A stretch of DNA of 64,000 nucleotides from Bin55 sp963667455 (lineage in GTDB: Bacteria > Pseudomonadota > Gammaproteobacteria > Pseudomonadales > Azotimanducaceae): NCBI GenBank assembly GCA_963667455.2, contig CAXXFR010000001.1, forward strand, positions 9,764 to 73,763, given 5' to 3'. Below the pieces are notes generated by a model. The model was not told where the DNA came from, made no database searches, and worked only from the letters and a program-made list of their open reading frames with translations. Within the stretch, counting starts at the first letter, position 1, and every line of letters starts with the position of its first letter. Of this stretch, positions 29,175-37,678 are shown piece by piece. Made by a program: the position numbers and the translations under genes.

Positions 29175-30335
29175 ATGTTCCTACATCAGTTGAAGTTGAA
29201 GAACATACTGTCTTTTGGCTCGGAAGGACTGGATTTGCCACTCGAACCCCTCAATGTGCTGATTGGGCCAAACGGATCCGGAAAATCGAATCTCATAGAG
29301 GTGGTAAGCCTTCTGCGAGCCGCTCCGAACAACCTGCAAGAGACTATTCGTAAAGGCGGAGGTATCGACAACTGGATTTGGCGTGGAGAGAGGAATCCGG
29401 GAAACGCTCACATAGAAACAGCGATTGAGTCTAACTGGACTCGGCTACTCCGATATGAGATCTCCTTCACAGGGATCAATCAAATCCTCCGCATACACCG
29501 TGAGAGGCTGCAACCGATTGAGTCTTGTGGTGGCTCCAGCTCCCCTCCACTCTTTGATGCGGTAGATGATGATGTGAAGCTACTCATCAGGGACCGTACG
29601 CATGACAAACACTTGACTTCGTCCGTAACAAACCCAAAGAACAACCAGTCTGTGTTTTCGTTCATTCGAGGTCCCGAGTACTCCGCTGTCACGTACACAG
29701 GTGAGAAGCTAAATCAAATTCAACTATTTCGAGAGTGGGCATTTGGCAGGAACATTGCCCTCCGTACGGCGCAACCCGCAGACAATCCGAACGATACTCT
29801 TCAGGAAGACGGAACAAATCTGGGCCTCGTATTGAACCGTCTTAAGAGAGACTATCCGACGGCGGCGGATCGAGTCTTGGATGAATTACGCCGGCTCTAT
29901 TCAGGCATTGAATCAATTGATGTGAGTATCCAAGCTGGTACCGTTCAGTTGTTCTTGAGAGAAGGAGATATAACGATTCCTGCTACACGACTATCCGATG
30001 GGACGCTTAGGTACGTCTGTCTTCTTATCATTCTCTGTCATCCCGAACCACCACCTCTAATCTGTCTAGAAGAGCCAGAATTGGGACTACACCCAGATCT
30101 GCTCCCTGGATTGGCCGAGTTACTTCGGGAGGCTTCTGCAAGAACCCAATTGATCGTTACAACCCATTCCGATGTATTGGTGGATTGCTTCACAGATAAG
30201 CCTGAAACCGTGGTGGTATGCGAAAAACACGACCGACAGACTCGGATGCGACGCCTAAGCTCTGGTGAATTAGAGGAGTGGCTCACCGATTACCGCCTAG
30301 GCGAACTTTGGTCGAGCGGAGGAATTTGGGGGTAA
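29175..30335 (+). CDS. AAA ATPase of defence type (AAA_21, AbiLi/AriA-like)
   Basis: 386 residues. FLHQLKLKNILSFG opening, Walker A GPNGSGKS at residues 31-38, ABC-like signature region LSDGTLRYVCLLI, and Walker B LICLEEPELGLHP with Glu299/Glu300 and His306, then TTHSDVLVD (sensor/H-loop). This is an SMC/ABC-type ATPase without transmembrane parts, as in OLD, AriA and AbiLi anti-phage proteins. The end (LGELWSSGGIWG) and a DUF4276 gene starting within a few bases are the usual arrangement of this ATPase with a TOPRIM-like DUF4276 effector. It would sense phage and release or activate the effector. The partner is frameshifted here, so the pair may be inactive. Confidence 0.85.
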   Translation: MFLHQLKLKNILSFGSEGLDLPLEPLNVLIGPNGSGKSNLIEVVSLLRAAPNNLQETIRKGGGIDNWIWRGERNPGNAHIETAIESNWTRLLRYEISFTGINQILRIHRERLQPIESCGGSSSPPLFDAVDDDVKLLIRDRTHDKHLTSSVTNPKNNQSVFSFIRGPEYSAVTYTGEKLNQIQLFREWAFGRNIALRTAQPADNPNDTLQEDGTNLGLVLNRLKRDYPTAADRVLDELRRLYSGIESIDVSIQAGTVQLFLREGDITIPATRLSDGTLRYVCLLIILCHPEPPPLICLEEPELGLHPDLLPGLAELLREASARTQLIVTTHSDVLVDCFTDKPETVVVCEKHDRQTRMRRLSSGELEEWLTDYRLGELWSSGGIWG

Positions 30336-30338
30336 TCG

Positions 30339-30943
30339 CTGGTAAACAAGATATTAGTTGTTGAAGGTGGCGGAACGCGGGAGCAGAAGGCTGAGTGTAG
30401 AGAAGGATTTAGACAGTTCTTTGCTGAGGCCGGATTGGAAGGCCGAATGCCCAAAATTGTGGCTTTGGGTTCGCGCGAGGCGGCATTCAAGAAATTTCGG
30501 GGTTACGCACAGTCGCAGACAAGAACATCGAATAGCCTTTCTTCTGGTAGATAGCGAAGGTCCTGTAGACGAACATGTCGGTGCTTGGAGTCACCTAGCA
30601 AGTCAAGACGGCTGGAGCAGACCAATAGGTGCGGCGGAAGAGACTGCACACCTAATGGTGCAATGTATGGAGGCGTGGTTTTCTCGCTGACAAAGACCAC
30701 CTGGAAACGTACTTTGGCAAGGGATTCAACCGCGCCGCGTTACCAGGCCAATCCGATGTTGAAAAGGTTCCCAAAGCGGACGTATTGAACAGTCTCAAGT
30801 CTGCAACTCGCTCGTGCCAGTCGAAAGGCAGGTACGACAAGGGCCGCCACTCGTTCAAGATTCTTCGCAACATCGATCCAAGTAAAGTAGTGAAGAGTTC
30901 TCCGCGCGCTAAACAGCTTATCGAAACGCTACTAGCAAGCTAG
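30339..30943 (+). pseudogene. DUF4276 protein (TOPRIM-like effector), two frameshifts
   Basis: Three plus-strand frames together give one DUF4276 protein. First: KILVVEGGGTREQKAECREG through FKKFRGYAQ (TOPRIM-like Glu in VEGGG). Second: IAFLLVDSEGPVDEHV through MVQCMEAWF. Third: LADKDHLETYFGKGFNRAAL to the stop at 30941-30943. The first shift lies near 30510-30535. The second is one extra T in TGGTTTTCTCGCT near 30676-30682, since the family reads EAWFLADKDHL there. The start is unclear; CTG at 30339 or a nearby codon. It follows the AAA ATPase by 3 bp, as expected for an effector of the pair. Loss could reflect toxicity without selection, or sequencing error. Confidence 0.78.
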
Positions 30944-30987
30944 TCCGGCTTGTGAAAGCCGCGAGTTTCCTGTGCTAGCCCTCGATC

Positions 30988-31269
30988 CTAGTGAAAGGGG
31001 GCAACAATCGATGCCCGAATCTCCCAAACCCAGTCTCTTAATGACCGTTGACGCTCTTTCGACGTATAGAGCGTTCCCTTTTCGGGATGTCGGATCGGTG
31101 CCACACGTAGTTCTCTCTGATGCTCTCTCAACACTCTACTTACCAGAGCTTCGTCCTCGTCAATTTCCCTAGCAATTCCCGGAGCTGTCCGAAACACCCA
31201 TTTCTTGTCACGTAGAGCTCTCAAGACTTTCTGCCAAAGAGTACTGTGGGGGGTTTGCGTACGCTTTTG
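30988..31269 (-). pseudogene. C-terminal gene fragment cut by IS3-family insertion
   Basis: On the minus strand a good coding stretch leads out of the IS end: TLWQKVLRALRDKKWVFRTA, then PGIAREIDEDEALVSRVLRE, ending WVWEIRASIVAPFH. Its pattern (ALRDKKW, FRT, GIARE, VSRVLREH, GTLYTSKER) looks like a winged-helix module found at the C-terminus of larger proteins. No start exists outside the IS, and no matching N-terminal part was seen on the far side (after 32504), so the insertion was accompanied by deletion or the rest decayed. Parent protein not identified. Confidence 0.6.
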
Positions 31270-31277
31270 TGGACAGT
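31270..31277 (+). repeat. IS left terminal inverted repeat
   Basis: TGGACAGT, inverted copy at 32497-32504. Similarity weakens beyond eight bases. Confidence 0.75.
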
Positions 31278-31309
31278 CCATAAGCATAATTTGAACGAGG
31301 AGAGAGCTT

Positions 31310-31618
31310 ATGACTGACACGACCAATTCTTCGAAGGTACGCAGGCGGAGACGCTTCGACGACCAGTTCAAGCGCGATGCGGTGGCTCTGCTGCGAAGCT
31401 CCGGAGCAAGCGCGACGGAAGTCGGAGCCGAGATCGGAGTCGGCCCGTCGCTGCTGTCGCGCTGGGCCAGGGAGTTCGAGGAGACCGACGAGGCCGATCG
31501 CGACGCGACGAACGCCGAGCTGCGACGCGAGAACCTCGAGCTGCGGAAGGAGGTGGCGTTTTTAAAAAAAGTGTCCAACTATTTCGCGTCCCGACAGACG
31601 ACGTCTACCGGGCTGTAG
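31310..31618 (+). CDS. IS3-family transposase OrfA
   Basis: 102 residues. Basic start, then a helix-turn-helix (FDDQFKRDAVALLRSSGASA, EVGAEIGVGPSLLSRWAREF) of the HTH_Tnp_1 type and a leucine-rich coiled coil (LRRENLELRKEVAFLKK). It binds the IS ends. Near its end the sequence TTT-TTA-AAA-AAA-GTG (31559-31573) allows -1 slippage: A7 at 31564-31570 and TTTAAAA at 31561-31567. The -1 frame is open into orfB, so a fused OrfAB transposase reading FLKKSVQLFRVP is expected. Confidence 0.9.
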   Translation: MTDTTNSSKVRRRRRFDDQFKRDAVALLRSSGASATEVGAEIGVGPSLLSRWAREFEETDEADRDATNAELRRENLELRKEVAFLKKVSNYFASRQTTSTGL

Positions 31619-31620
31619 AC

Positions 31621-32475
31621 ATGTTCCGCCCTAGTCACCCCGTGGTCTGGATGTGCTCGCTTCTTCAGGTGGCGAGAAGCGGATACTACGCCTGGAAGTC
31701 GCGGGGAGGAAAGCCGTCGCGCCGGGAATCGGACCTTCGCCTGACGACGCTGATCCGCAGCGTCCACACCCAGTGGAAGGGCATTTTCGGCTACCGCCGC
31801 ATGGTCGACTGCCTTCGGTCCATGCACGGGGAGAGCGTCGGAGCCCGACGCGTCCGGCGTCTGATGGGGGAGGTCGGACTGTTTGGAATTCCCCGGAAGA
31901 AGCGGCGTCGCGCGCCGATCCGCACCGACTCGGAGGTTCCCGATCTGCTGCGTCGCAGATTCCGGTCCGAGCGTCCCAACGCGATCTGGGTCACTGACAT
32001 CACGCAGATCTCCACTGGAGAGGGGAAGCTGTACCTGTGCGTCGTCAAGGACGTCCACGACGGCTCGGTGGTCGGCTGGAAGACGGGTCCGCGACAGACC
32101 GCGGATCTGGTGACCTCGACGGTGGATCACGCCGTGGCCAAGCGACTCGAGGGGGACCGGCCCGTGCTGCACTCGGACCACGGCAGCCAGTACACCAGCC
32201 AGGCCTACCGCGAGTGCCTCGAGCGCCACGAACTGACCATGAGCATGGGACGGGTGAGAACCTGCGCCGACAACGCCTCGGCGGAAAGCGTGTTCGGACA
32301 GCTCAAGCGGGAGCTGGTGAACCGATGCAGGTTCGAGACGCGGACGGAAGCCGCCCAGATGATCGACGCATACTTTCTGAAGATCTACAACCCTCTACGC
32401 AGAGCCTCCCTGCTGCGGGAGGAACTGCAGCGAATCGCGGAGCAGGATGAGACAGAGGTGCGATTGGGTCTGTAG
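31621..32475 (+). CDS. IS3-family transposase OrfB (DDE integrase domain)
   Basis: 284 residues from the ATG, but the frame is open back through the slippery site at 31564-31570, so the working product is most likely the OrfAB fusion. Seen: HTH_21-like SGYYAWKSR and FGYRRM, then the rve catalytic core: WVTDITQI (first Asp), LHSDHGSQYTS (second Asp), and the Glu in DNASAESVFGQLKREL, the family DDE triad, followed by YNPLRRAS. Complete and apparently intact. Codon use is GC-rich compared with neighbours. Confidence 0.93.
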   Translation: MFRPSHPVVWMCSLLQVARSGYYAWKSRGGKPSRRESDLRLTTLIRSVHTQWKGIFGYRRMVDCLRSMHGESVGARRVRRLMGEVGLFGIPRKKRRRAPIRTDSEVPDLLRRRFRSERPNAIWVTDITQISTGEGKLYLCVVKDVHDGSVVGWKTGPRQTADLVTSTVDHAVAKRLEGDRPVLHSDHGSQYTSQAYRECLERHELTMSMGRVRTCADNASAESVFGQLKRELVNRCRFETRTEAAQMIDAYFLKIYNPLRRASLLREELQRIAEQDETEVRLGL

Positions 32476-32504
32476 GATGGAAAACCTTAAGCAAAAACTG
32501 TCCA

Positions 32505-32657
32505 GTGAAACGTGCGCAGTCCCGGGCGACAATTACTCTACTTTCGCCGTTCTCGAGTAGTGAGCAACAAAGTTTCACATCATTTCTCAAGGGTGCCAAT
32601 TTAGGTAACCGCAGAACCAGATTCTCATGCCAAGCACGGTGAGTTCAATCCTCTCAA
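32505..32657. other. Short gap right of the IS
   Basis: 150 bp without a gene. Expected to carry the N-terminal side of the gene cut by the IS, but no matching coding sequence is visible. Confidence 0.35.
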
Positions 32658-34043
32658 TTAGGGCTCAACACTAGATTTCTGAATGTCCGCACCTTCCTTA
32701 GCCCCCGTGGTCCACACCTTGATCGCAATCCACAACAGGATCAGCAGAGAAGGAACAACAGCGACCGAAGTTAGTACAAAGAATAGTCCCCAGTCTCCTC
32801 CCAATTCATCGACGATCAGTCCACTTGCTCCAGCGAGAAGCGTACGTCCAGCGTTTCCTAACGAAGCAAGAACACCATACTGCCCAGCTGCGTGCAGATG
32901 ACTAACGTAGAACGTTATGAATGAAACGAAGGCGACGGTCGAAATGGAACTCGTGATTCCGTCTGTAACCACGGCTGCAAGAAACAGTTCTTGACTCGGT
33001 CCAGTCCATGCAATCCATGCAAACATCAGGTTCGTCGCCGCCATTGCCACACCTGCAATGAACAGCATCTTGAAGACTCCGATCTTTGGCATAACAGCCC
33101 CAGCAAACAACGCGAACACTATCGTGATTGATGTGCTGATGAGCTTTGAGTACGTCGCGATTTCGGCTTTGGTATAGCCGACTTCGATGTAGAAGACTCC
33201 CACCATTCGGCCGAGAAATGCCTCGCCGATCTTGAAAAGAAAAATGAACAGCAACAGGCTCAATGCGATCTCTACGCCGTTCCTCTGGAAGAAATCCCGA
33301 ACCGTGTTGTAGTACGCCATCAAGACATTAATGAACCAGTTTCTCTCAACAGCAGGCGCATGCGCCGGTTCCTCAAACCACAGAATGACTAACACAGTCA
33401 GAGGGAGAACCATGACGGCCGCAACTAAGTAAACGCTTGGCCAAGCCATAGTCTCGGACAGATAGAGCAGAATTGCTCCAGGAACGCCAAACCCAACCCA
33501 CCAGCCACTAGTTGCCATTGCAGCGCCATAGCTAATCAGCTGTTCTTCGCCTTTTGGAATCACAGTGATGCGGTAAGCATCTATTGCCAGATCCTGGGTC
33601 GCCGAAGCCACTCCAACCCCCACAGCCATCAAGCCAAAGGTGAGAATTTGCCAAGTAGACCCCGAGTCTGACTGGAGCAAGGTGGATCCAGTCGTCGCCA
33701 TGAGCAACGTAAAACCAATAATGGCGATCTGACAAATAAGGATCCACGTTCGGCGTTGCCCGATATTCCCAAGCCACTTGAACTTGACTGCGTCGAGAAT
33801 CGGAGCCCAGAGAAAGTTGATCGTATAAGCGGTGAAGACAAGACCAAAGATTCCGATCGACGTTCGAGAGAAGCCCTCCTCGCGAAGCCATATCGACAAG
33901 GTCGAACCGCCGATGATGATCCATGGATATCCGCTTGCGATCCCCAAGACGAAAATCCGCCAAATTCGAGGATCCTTCAACGGCCTCACCATGTCTACGA
34001 AAGATCCCTTTTCAGTAGTCATCGAATTCTCCGGAGAATCCAA
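32658..34043 (-). CDS. ampG: AmpG-like MFS muropeptide permease
   Basis: 461 residues, about 12-14 membrane helices. Start region DPRIWRIFVLGIASGYPWIIIGGSTLSIWL and WLREEGFSRTSIGIFGL resemble AmpG (seen as GIASGYPW and LREEGFSRTSIG), and ATQDLAIDAYRI is the characteristic AmpG motif after helix 4. AmpG imports GlcNAc-anhydroMurNAc peptides released by lytic transglycosylases for peptidoglycan recycling. It is located inside cargo region 2 of the ICE, between the IS and an exported nuclease gene, not beside other recycling genes. The ICE also encodes a lytic transglycosylase (49046-49636), a possible link. Other MFS carriers with this motif cannot be fully excluded. Confidence 0.85.
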   Translation of the reverse strand: MDSPENSMTTEKGSFVDMVRPLKDPRIWRIFVLGIASGYPWIIIGGSTLSIWLREEGFSRTSIGIFGLVFTAYTINFLWAPILDAVKFKWLGNIGQRRTWILICQIAIIGFTLLMATTGSTLLQSDSGSTWQILTFGLMAVGVGVASATQDLAIDAYRITVIPKGEEQLISYGAAMATSGWWVGFGVPGAILLYLSETMAWPSVYLVAAVMVLPLTVLVILWFEEPAHAPAVERNWFINVLMAYYNTVRDFFQRNGVEIALSLLLFIFLFKIGEAFLGRMVGVFYIEVGYTKAEIATYSKLISTSITIVFALFAGAVMPKIGVFKMLFIAGVAMAATNLMFAWIAWTGPSQELFLAAVVTDGITSSISTVAFVSFITFYVSHLHAAGQYGVLASLGNAGRTLLAGASGLIVDELGGDWGLFFVLTSVAVVPSLLILLWIAIKVWTTGAKEGADIQKSSVEP

Positions 34044-34152
34044 CTAAAGATCCAATAGGATGATAGCCGGAGCCCGTGAAATGCTCAGGCTGATCTTGCT
34101 AGCAGGGAAAGTGTGTGGGCGGTCTAGGTGTCCACACTCTTCAAATTAAGAA

Positions 34153-34818
34153 CTAGTCGTCGCTTGCAGCTGTGTCACTACTTGGGGATTGGTTGTTGCT
34201 CGAGGCTGTGTCGTTGGGATTGTCAGGAACCTTCAGGAATATGTCGTCCATCGTGCAACGGCGCAGGACTTTCTGCATCTCATCTCGCTCGTCTGTGTCA
34301 ATCGACAACTTGTATTTCTTCTTGACACGAATAACTCGATAGACGAACCAGCACTCATTGTGATCCGGCAACCAATCACCTGCATCTTTGTCGCTCTTTG
34401 AGGAATTGACACTTGGTGTGCACAAGGTGAGATTCAACAGATCGTTCGCGAACTGATAGCGGAGCTCCGGACTCGCAGCACAAAGGCCGCTCTCATGTCC
34501 CTCTTTCCGGGCAACCATGTGCTCAACGGAGACATCGGTTGCCTCGTCCCACCAAACATTGTCGTAAGGTGAGTAAAAGCCTCCAAATTCGTGCTGGATG
34601 ACCAAGTCGGCTTTGGAGCTATAGGCGTACTCATCCCGTATATCCGAGTAGCTGGGGCATTCGGCATCGGTGTACTCGTCGCGGACTTCCAGGCCGTTCC
34701 ACATCACTTTGGTCTTCGTGTCCGCAAGAGCCTCAGAGCCGCCTGAGTTCTGGTCAGATTCCGTCGATGCAGAGACCGCAAAGACGACCGCGAGAATAGC
34801 TAGGACTGTTTGTTTCAT
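34153..34818 (-). CDS. Exported HNH nuclease, DUF1524 family
   Basis: 221 residues. Signal peptide MKQTVLAILAVVFAVSASTE. HNH core: E99-H100 in VSVEHMVARKEGHESGLC, then FANDLLNLTLCTPSVNSSKS with the Asn and Lys typical of secreted DUF1524 nucleases, DWLPDHNECWF, and VKKKYKLSIDTDERDEM. An acidic Ser/Asp-rich tail follows. Predicted periplasmic or secreted DNase with four or so Cys for disulfides. It is located 110 bp downstream of the ICE transfer ATPase on the same strand, so it may be expressed with the transfer genes. A nuclease exported by a conjugative element could act on competing DNA, or may simply scavenge DNA. Confidence 0.85.
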   Translation of the reverse strand: MKQTVLAILAVVFAVSASTESDQNSGGSEALADTKTKVMWNGLEVRDEYTDAECPSYSDIRDEYAYSSKADLVIQHEFGGFYSPYDNVWWDEATDVSVEHMVARKEGHESGLCAASPELRYQFANDLLNLTLCTPSVNSSKSDKDAGDWLPDHNECWFVYRVIRVKKKYKLSIDTDERDEMQKVLRRCTMDDIFLKVPDNPNDTASSNNQSPSSDTAASDD

Positions 34819-34927
34819 AAATAGACTCCTTGGCCGCCAATAGGCCCATACAAATTTTATGTCAAGTCAGTTCTTCAACACCTAAGATGTGAATTTCAGA
34901 TTTTCATTTACCGTAATCAACGACGAG

Positions 34928-37678
34928 TTAATCAATTTCTCTCTGCAATTCTGATCGCTGAACGATGTCGCGGGCTACTTCGTAGGCGGCTTCCAGTTCC
35001 GTACAGCCGCGATCCTCCATGATCTTCCGTCGTTGCGCTTTTTCGTGCTTCTCGCTCATCGCCAAAGACAGCGACAACGCTGGTGGTACGTTGCGAAACA
35101 GCGTCTCGATCTTGTCGGACAACACTACCCCTTCAACGTACTTGCCCGGTTCTTTTCGAGTAGATAACAAGAGCAACCGTTGATCATCCGACAGTTCCCG
35201 AAATCTTGCAATCTGATCGATCTCCTCCTTCGGCATGACCAAGCACATCCACCATTCCATCATGTTGAGCATGCGTCGGCTGGCGTCGGGAAAGTCGGCG
35301 AGATTCTGCGTCGCGATCCAGAACCACGCACCCAGCTTCCGCCACATCTTTGTGATCTTGACCACATAGTTCGCGAGCAATGGATGAGTCGTGATTAGGT
35401 GTCCCTCGTCAGTCACAACAAGCGTGGGTCGATCGGTGTTCTGGTTCTTTTCCACAAGATCATTGATGTGGCTCATCATCGACAAGTAGGCAACCGTCAG
35501 TTGATCCTCATACCCCTCTCGCGCAAGCAACCCCATCTCCAGAAAGGTCAGATCCACATCCGGCCAGGGTTTGCCAGGCCGATCAAACAACCTGCCAGCA
35601 ACACCTGAACAGAACAACGCCATCGAATCCGCCATTTCCGCCGCCCTAACCCTGCGTGATTCCACAGCGTGAGGATCTTTAGCGTTCTTTCTCAAGGCTT
35701 CCACTACATCATGAATGAGAACATCCTCTTGAGATCGGTCTTTGACATCTTTCGCAGCATCGAGAATGGCGTTCCGAATCATCAAGCGATCCGAACGCGA
35801 CACCCGATCGTCTTCGTTGGTGTCTCCTCCAGTGATCATCACTCGAGCCACGATCTCCATCTCGCCGAGCCGGTCTCGAGCCGATGCCTCACCCGCTTCA
35901 AATTCGGTCGATTCTTCAACATGAAGCAGATCGACAGCATCGGAAAACGGAGGCAAGGAAACATCGGAGTCTGGACTGAGCGTGACCTGATTGACAGTCA
36001 AGCCATTGGCGACAAAGTGCTGGCCCAGCAGTTTGAATGAACCTCCCGCTTCAATAACAAATACGCGAGGCCGGTGTCGAGCGACCATCTGCTGCAACAA
36101 ATACACCAACAAGGCCGACTTGCCAGCTCCCGTCGGACCGAGAATGAGCATGTGAGCGTTCTTCTTCCGATCATCTGGGTGGAGCGGATCGAAATCGATG
36201 GGTTCGGCTCCTCGATTGAAGAACACCATCCCGCTGTGTCCGGTGCCACGATTGCGACCGTAGATTGGAAGCAAATTCGCCGCATGACGCGAAAACACCA
36301 TTCGAGAGCGACGACGAATCGTGTCAAGATGCGGGTCATACGCCATCGGCAAGTTCCTCAAGTAGCTGTCGATGGGCAAGAGATCGGACTCTCGCGTGAT
36401 CGGTTGTATCCCGTTGGATAGAAGCAGTGCGTACGCTTCGGTCTGCTTCCTACGCAAGTCTTCGAGGTCGTCCCCCCTTACATAGAAACCCAACGACATA
36501 GGAAACAGCTTGTTGCCTCGGGCAATTTGTTTCTCGACGGCATCCGCATCTTCCCGTGTCAGCTCTGCTTCAGCACTGTCGCCAACTGCAGCTCGGCGGA
36601 TCCTCCCGACGTGGTTGCGAACCGCACTCTGACTGCGGACAGTGACCGTAACGGACATGATTGTGTGCTCCGGCATTCGATCAAATACCGCAAACGTGTT
36701 CGTGCCGCTACTGCGCTCCGCCGTCAATGCACCAATGGCGGGTATGTAGCGCAATGTCTGCATTGCAACGTAAGCATGCGGTAATCCGTCGAACCACCAC
36801 ACTCCCTCTTCGCTACAAGATCTCGGAATCGACAGCACCAGACTCTCGGCGAAGTCGTGACCGAACGGCAAGTCTTGCGGATCAGTGCATCCACAGAGTT
36901 GATTCATGGTCTGGACTGCATCCAATCCTGTAGGCGGATGGGGGTTGAACCAAGGAAACATCCAACGGTAGAAGTCTTTGTGGTTACCTTGTCTTGCGGT
37001 CACTCCCGCAACGGCCAATGCCGCAACAAAACGAGACGTTGTGTCGAGTAGCTCCTGCTCAGTTTCCGCCAATGTAGTCTTGGCTTGATCTTGCTGACTC
37101 AAGCGACGATACAAGACAGCTCTCACACATCGCACCTGCCCTCGCCAACGTGCTCCAGAGACAGCTGTGTCTTCATACATCCCGCCCTCAGCGCTGATGC
37201 GCAAGAGGTGTTGTGAGAACGCCTCGTGGAAGAATGCGTGATAGTCGCTCTCAACCGCCCGATCGCTACCGTACTCTTTCAGCTTGTGTTCAAGCGAACT
37301 CAGGTCATGCTGATCCTGGACGAAGAACTGAACGATCCACGGCGAACTCTCCTGTTCTGGAATGGCATCTGTAAGTGCCACCTGGACCGCATCGCGCAGG
37401 TTCTGCATGAACTCCTCGTTACGCGCTTCGGTGCCAACGGGAGTCAGTTCGAGGAAAGCTCCAACACTGATCCCATCCTCCAATAGAAAACATTGAGAAT
37501 CAGGTAGATATTCCATCCATGGGAGAAAGTCCGTGAACGACGGTGGACGCTCGTAGCTACGTTTTACATCGGCTTGGAGAACCGGGGTGGCGGAAGAAGC
37601 AGCTTCCGAGGACTCCTTAGATTTCGCCTTGGGAGCTGACGTCTCGCTATTGAGCGAGAACAGACTGAGAAGGTTCAG
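34928..37678 (-). CDS. traC: Conjugative transfer ATPase, PFL_4706 family (TIGR03744, TraC/VirB4-like)
   Basis: 916 residues from a CTG (37678-37676) overlapping the lipoprotein TGA as CTGA; no ATG or GTG fits, and the frame stays open to 37756 within the lipoprotein gene. LNLLSLFSLN is a family-like opening, so the CTG start is favoured. Seen: PPSFTDFLPWMEYLPD, Walker A ILGPTGAGKSALLVYLL near residue 515, Walker B TLVVTDEGHLI near 755, then FWIATQNLADFPDASRRMLNMMEWW (signature ATQNLADFPD). It is the VirB4-class ATPase that powers assembly of the type IV mating apparatus at the inner membrane. Last transfer gene of its operon. Confidence 0.9.
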   Translation of the reverse strand: MNLLSLFSLNSETSAPKAKSKESSEAASSATPVLQADVKRSYERPPSFTDFLPWMEYLPDSQCFLLEDGISVGAFLELTPVGTEARNEEFMQNLRDAVQVALTDAIPEQESSPWIVQFFVQDQHDLSSLEHKLKEYGSDRAVESDYHAFFHEAFSQHLLRISAEGGMYEDTAVSGARWRGQVRCVRAVLYRRLSQQDQAKTTLAETEQELLDTTSRFVAALAVAGVTARQGNHKDFYRWMFPWFNPHPPTGLDAVQTMNQLCGCTDPQDLPFGHDFAESLVLSIPRSCSEEGVWWFDGLPHAYVAMQTLRYIPAIGALTAERSSGTNTFAVFDRMPEHTIMSVTVTVRSQSAVRNHVGRIRRAAVGDSAEAELTREDADAVEKQIARGNKLFPMSLGFYVRGDDLEDLRRKQTEAYALLLSNGIQPITRESDLLPIDSYLRNLPMAYDPHLDTIRRRSRMVFSRHAANLLPIYGRNRGTGHSGMVFFNRGAEPIDFDPLHPDDRKKNAHMLILGPTGAGKSALLVYLLQQMVARHRPRVFVIEAGGSFKLLGQHFVANGLTVNQVTLSPDSDVSLPPFSDAVDLLHVEESTEFEAGEASARDRLGEMEIVARVMITGGDTNEDDRVSRSDRLMIRNAILDAAKDVKDRSQEDVLIHDVVEALRKNAKDPHAVESRRVRAAEMADSMALFCSGVAGRLFDRPGKPWPDVDLTFLEMGLLAREGYEDQLTVAYLSMMSHINDLVEKNQNTDRPTLVVTDEGHLITTHPLLANYVVKITKMWRKLGAWFWIATQNLADFPDASRRMLNMMEWWMCLVMPKEEIDQIARFRELSDDQRLLLLSTRKEPGKYVEGVVLSDKIETLFRNVPPALSLSLAMSEKHEKAQRRKIMEDRGCTELEAAYEVARDIVQRSELQREID

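Larger units (their letters stand above)
31270..32504 (+). mobile_element. IS3-family insertion sequence, 1235 bp
   Basis: Bounded by TGGACAGT (31270-31277) and its exact inverted copy ACTGTCCA (32497-32504), with the TG...CA ends of the IS3 family. It contains overlapping orfA and orfB with a slippery A7 tract. It is visibly more GC-rich than the flanks, so acquired recently from another host. No 3-5 bp direct repeat flanks it (TTG versus GTG), which fits a later deletion or recombination at one side. Confidence 0.85.

Noticed and set aside
31259..32508. Target-site duplication of the IS
   Set aside because: The flanking bases TTG and GTG differ; no direct repeat of 3-5 bp is present.
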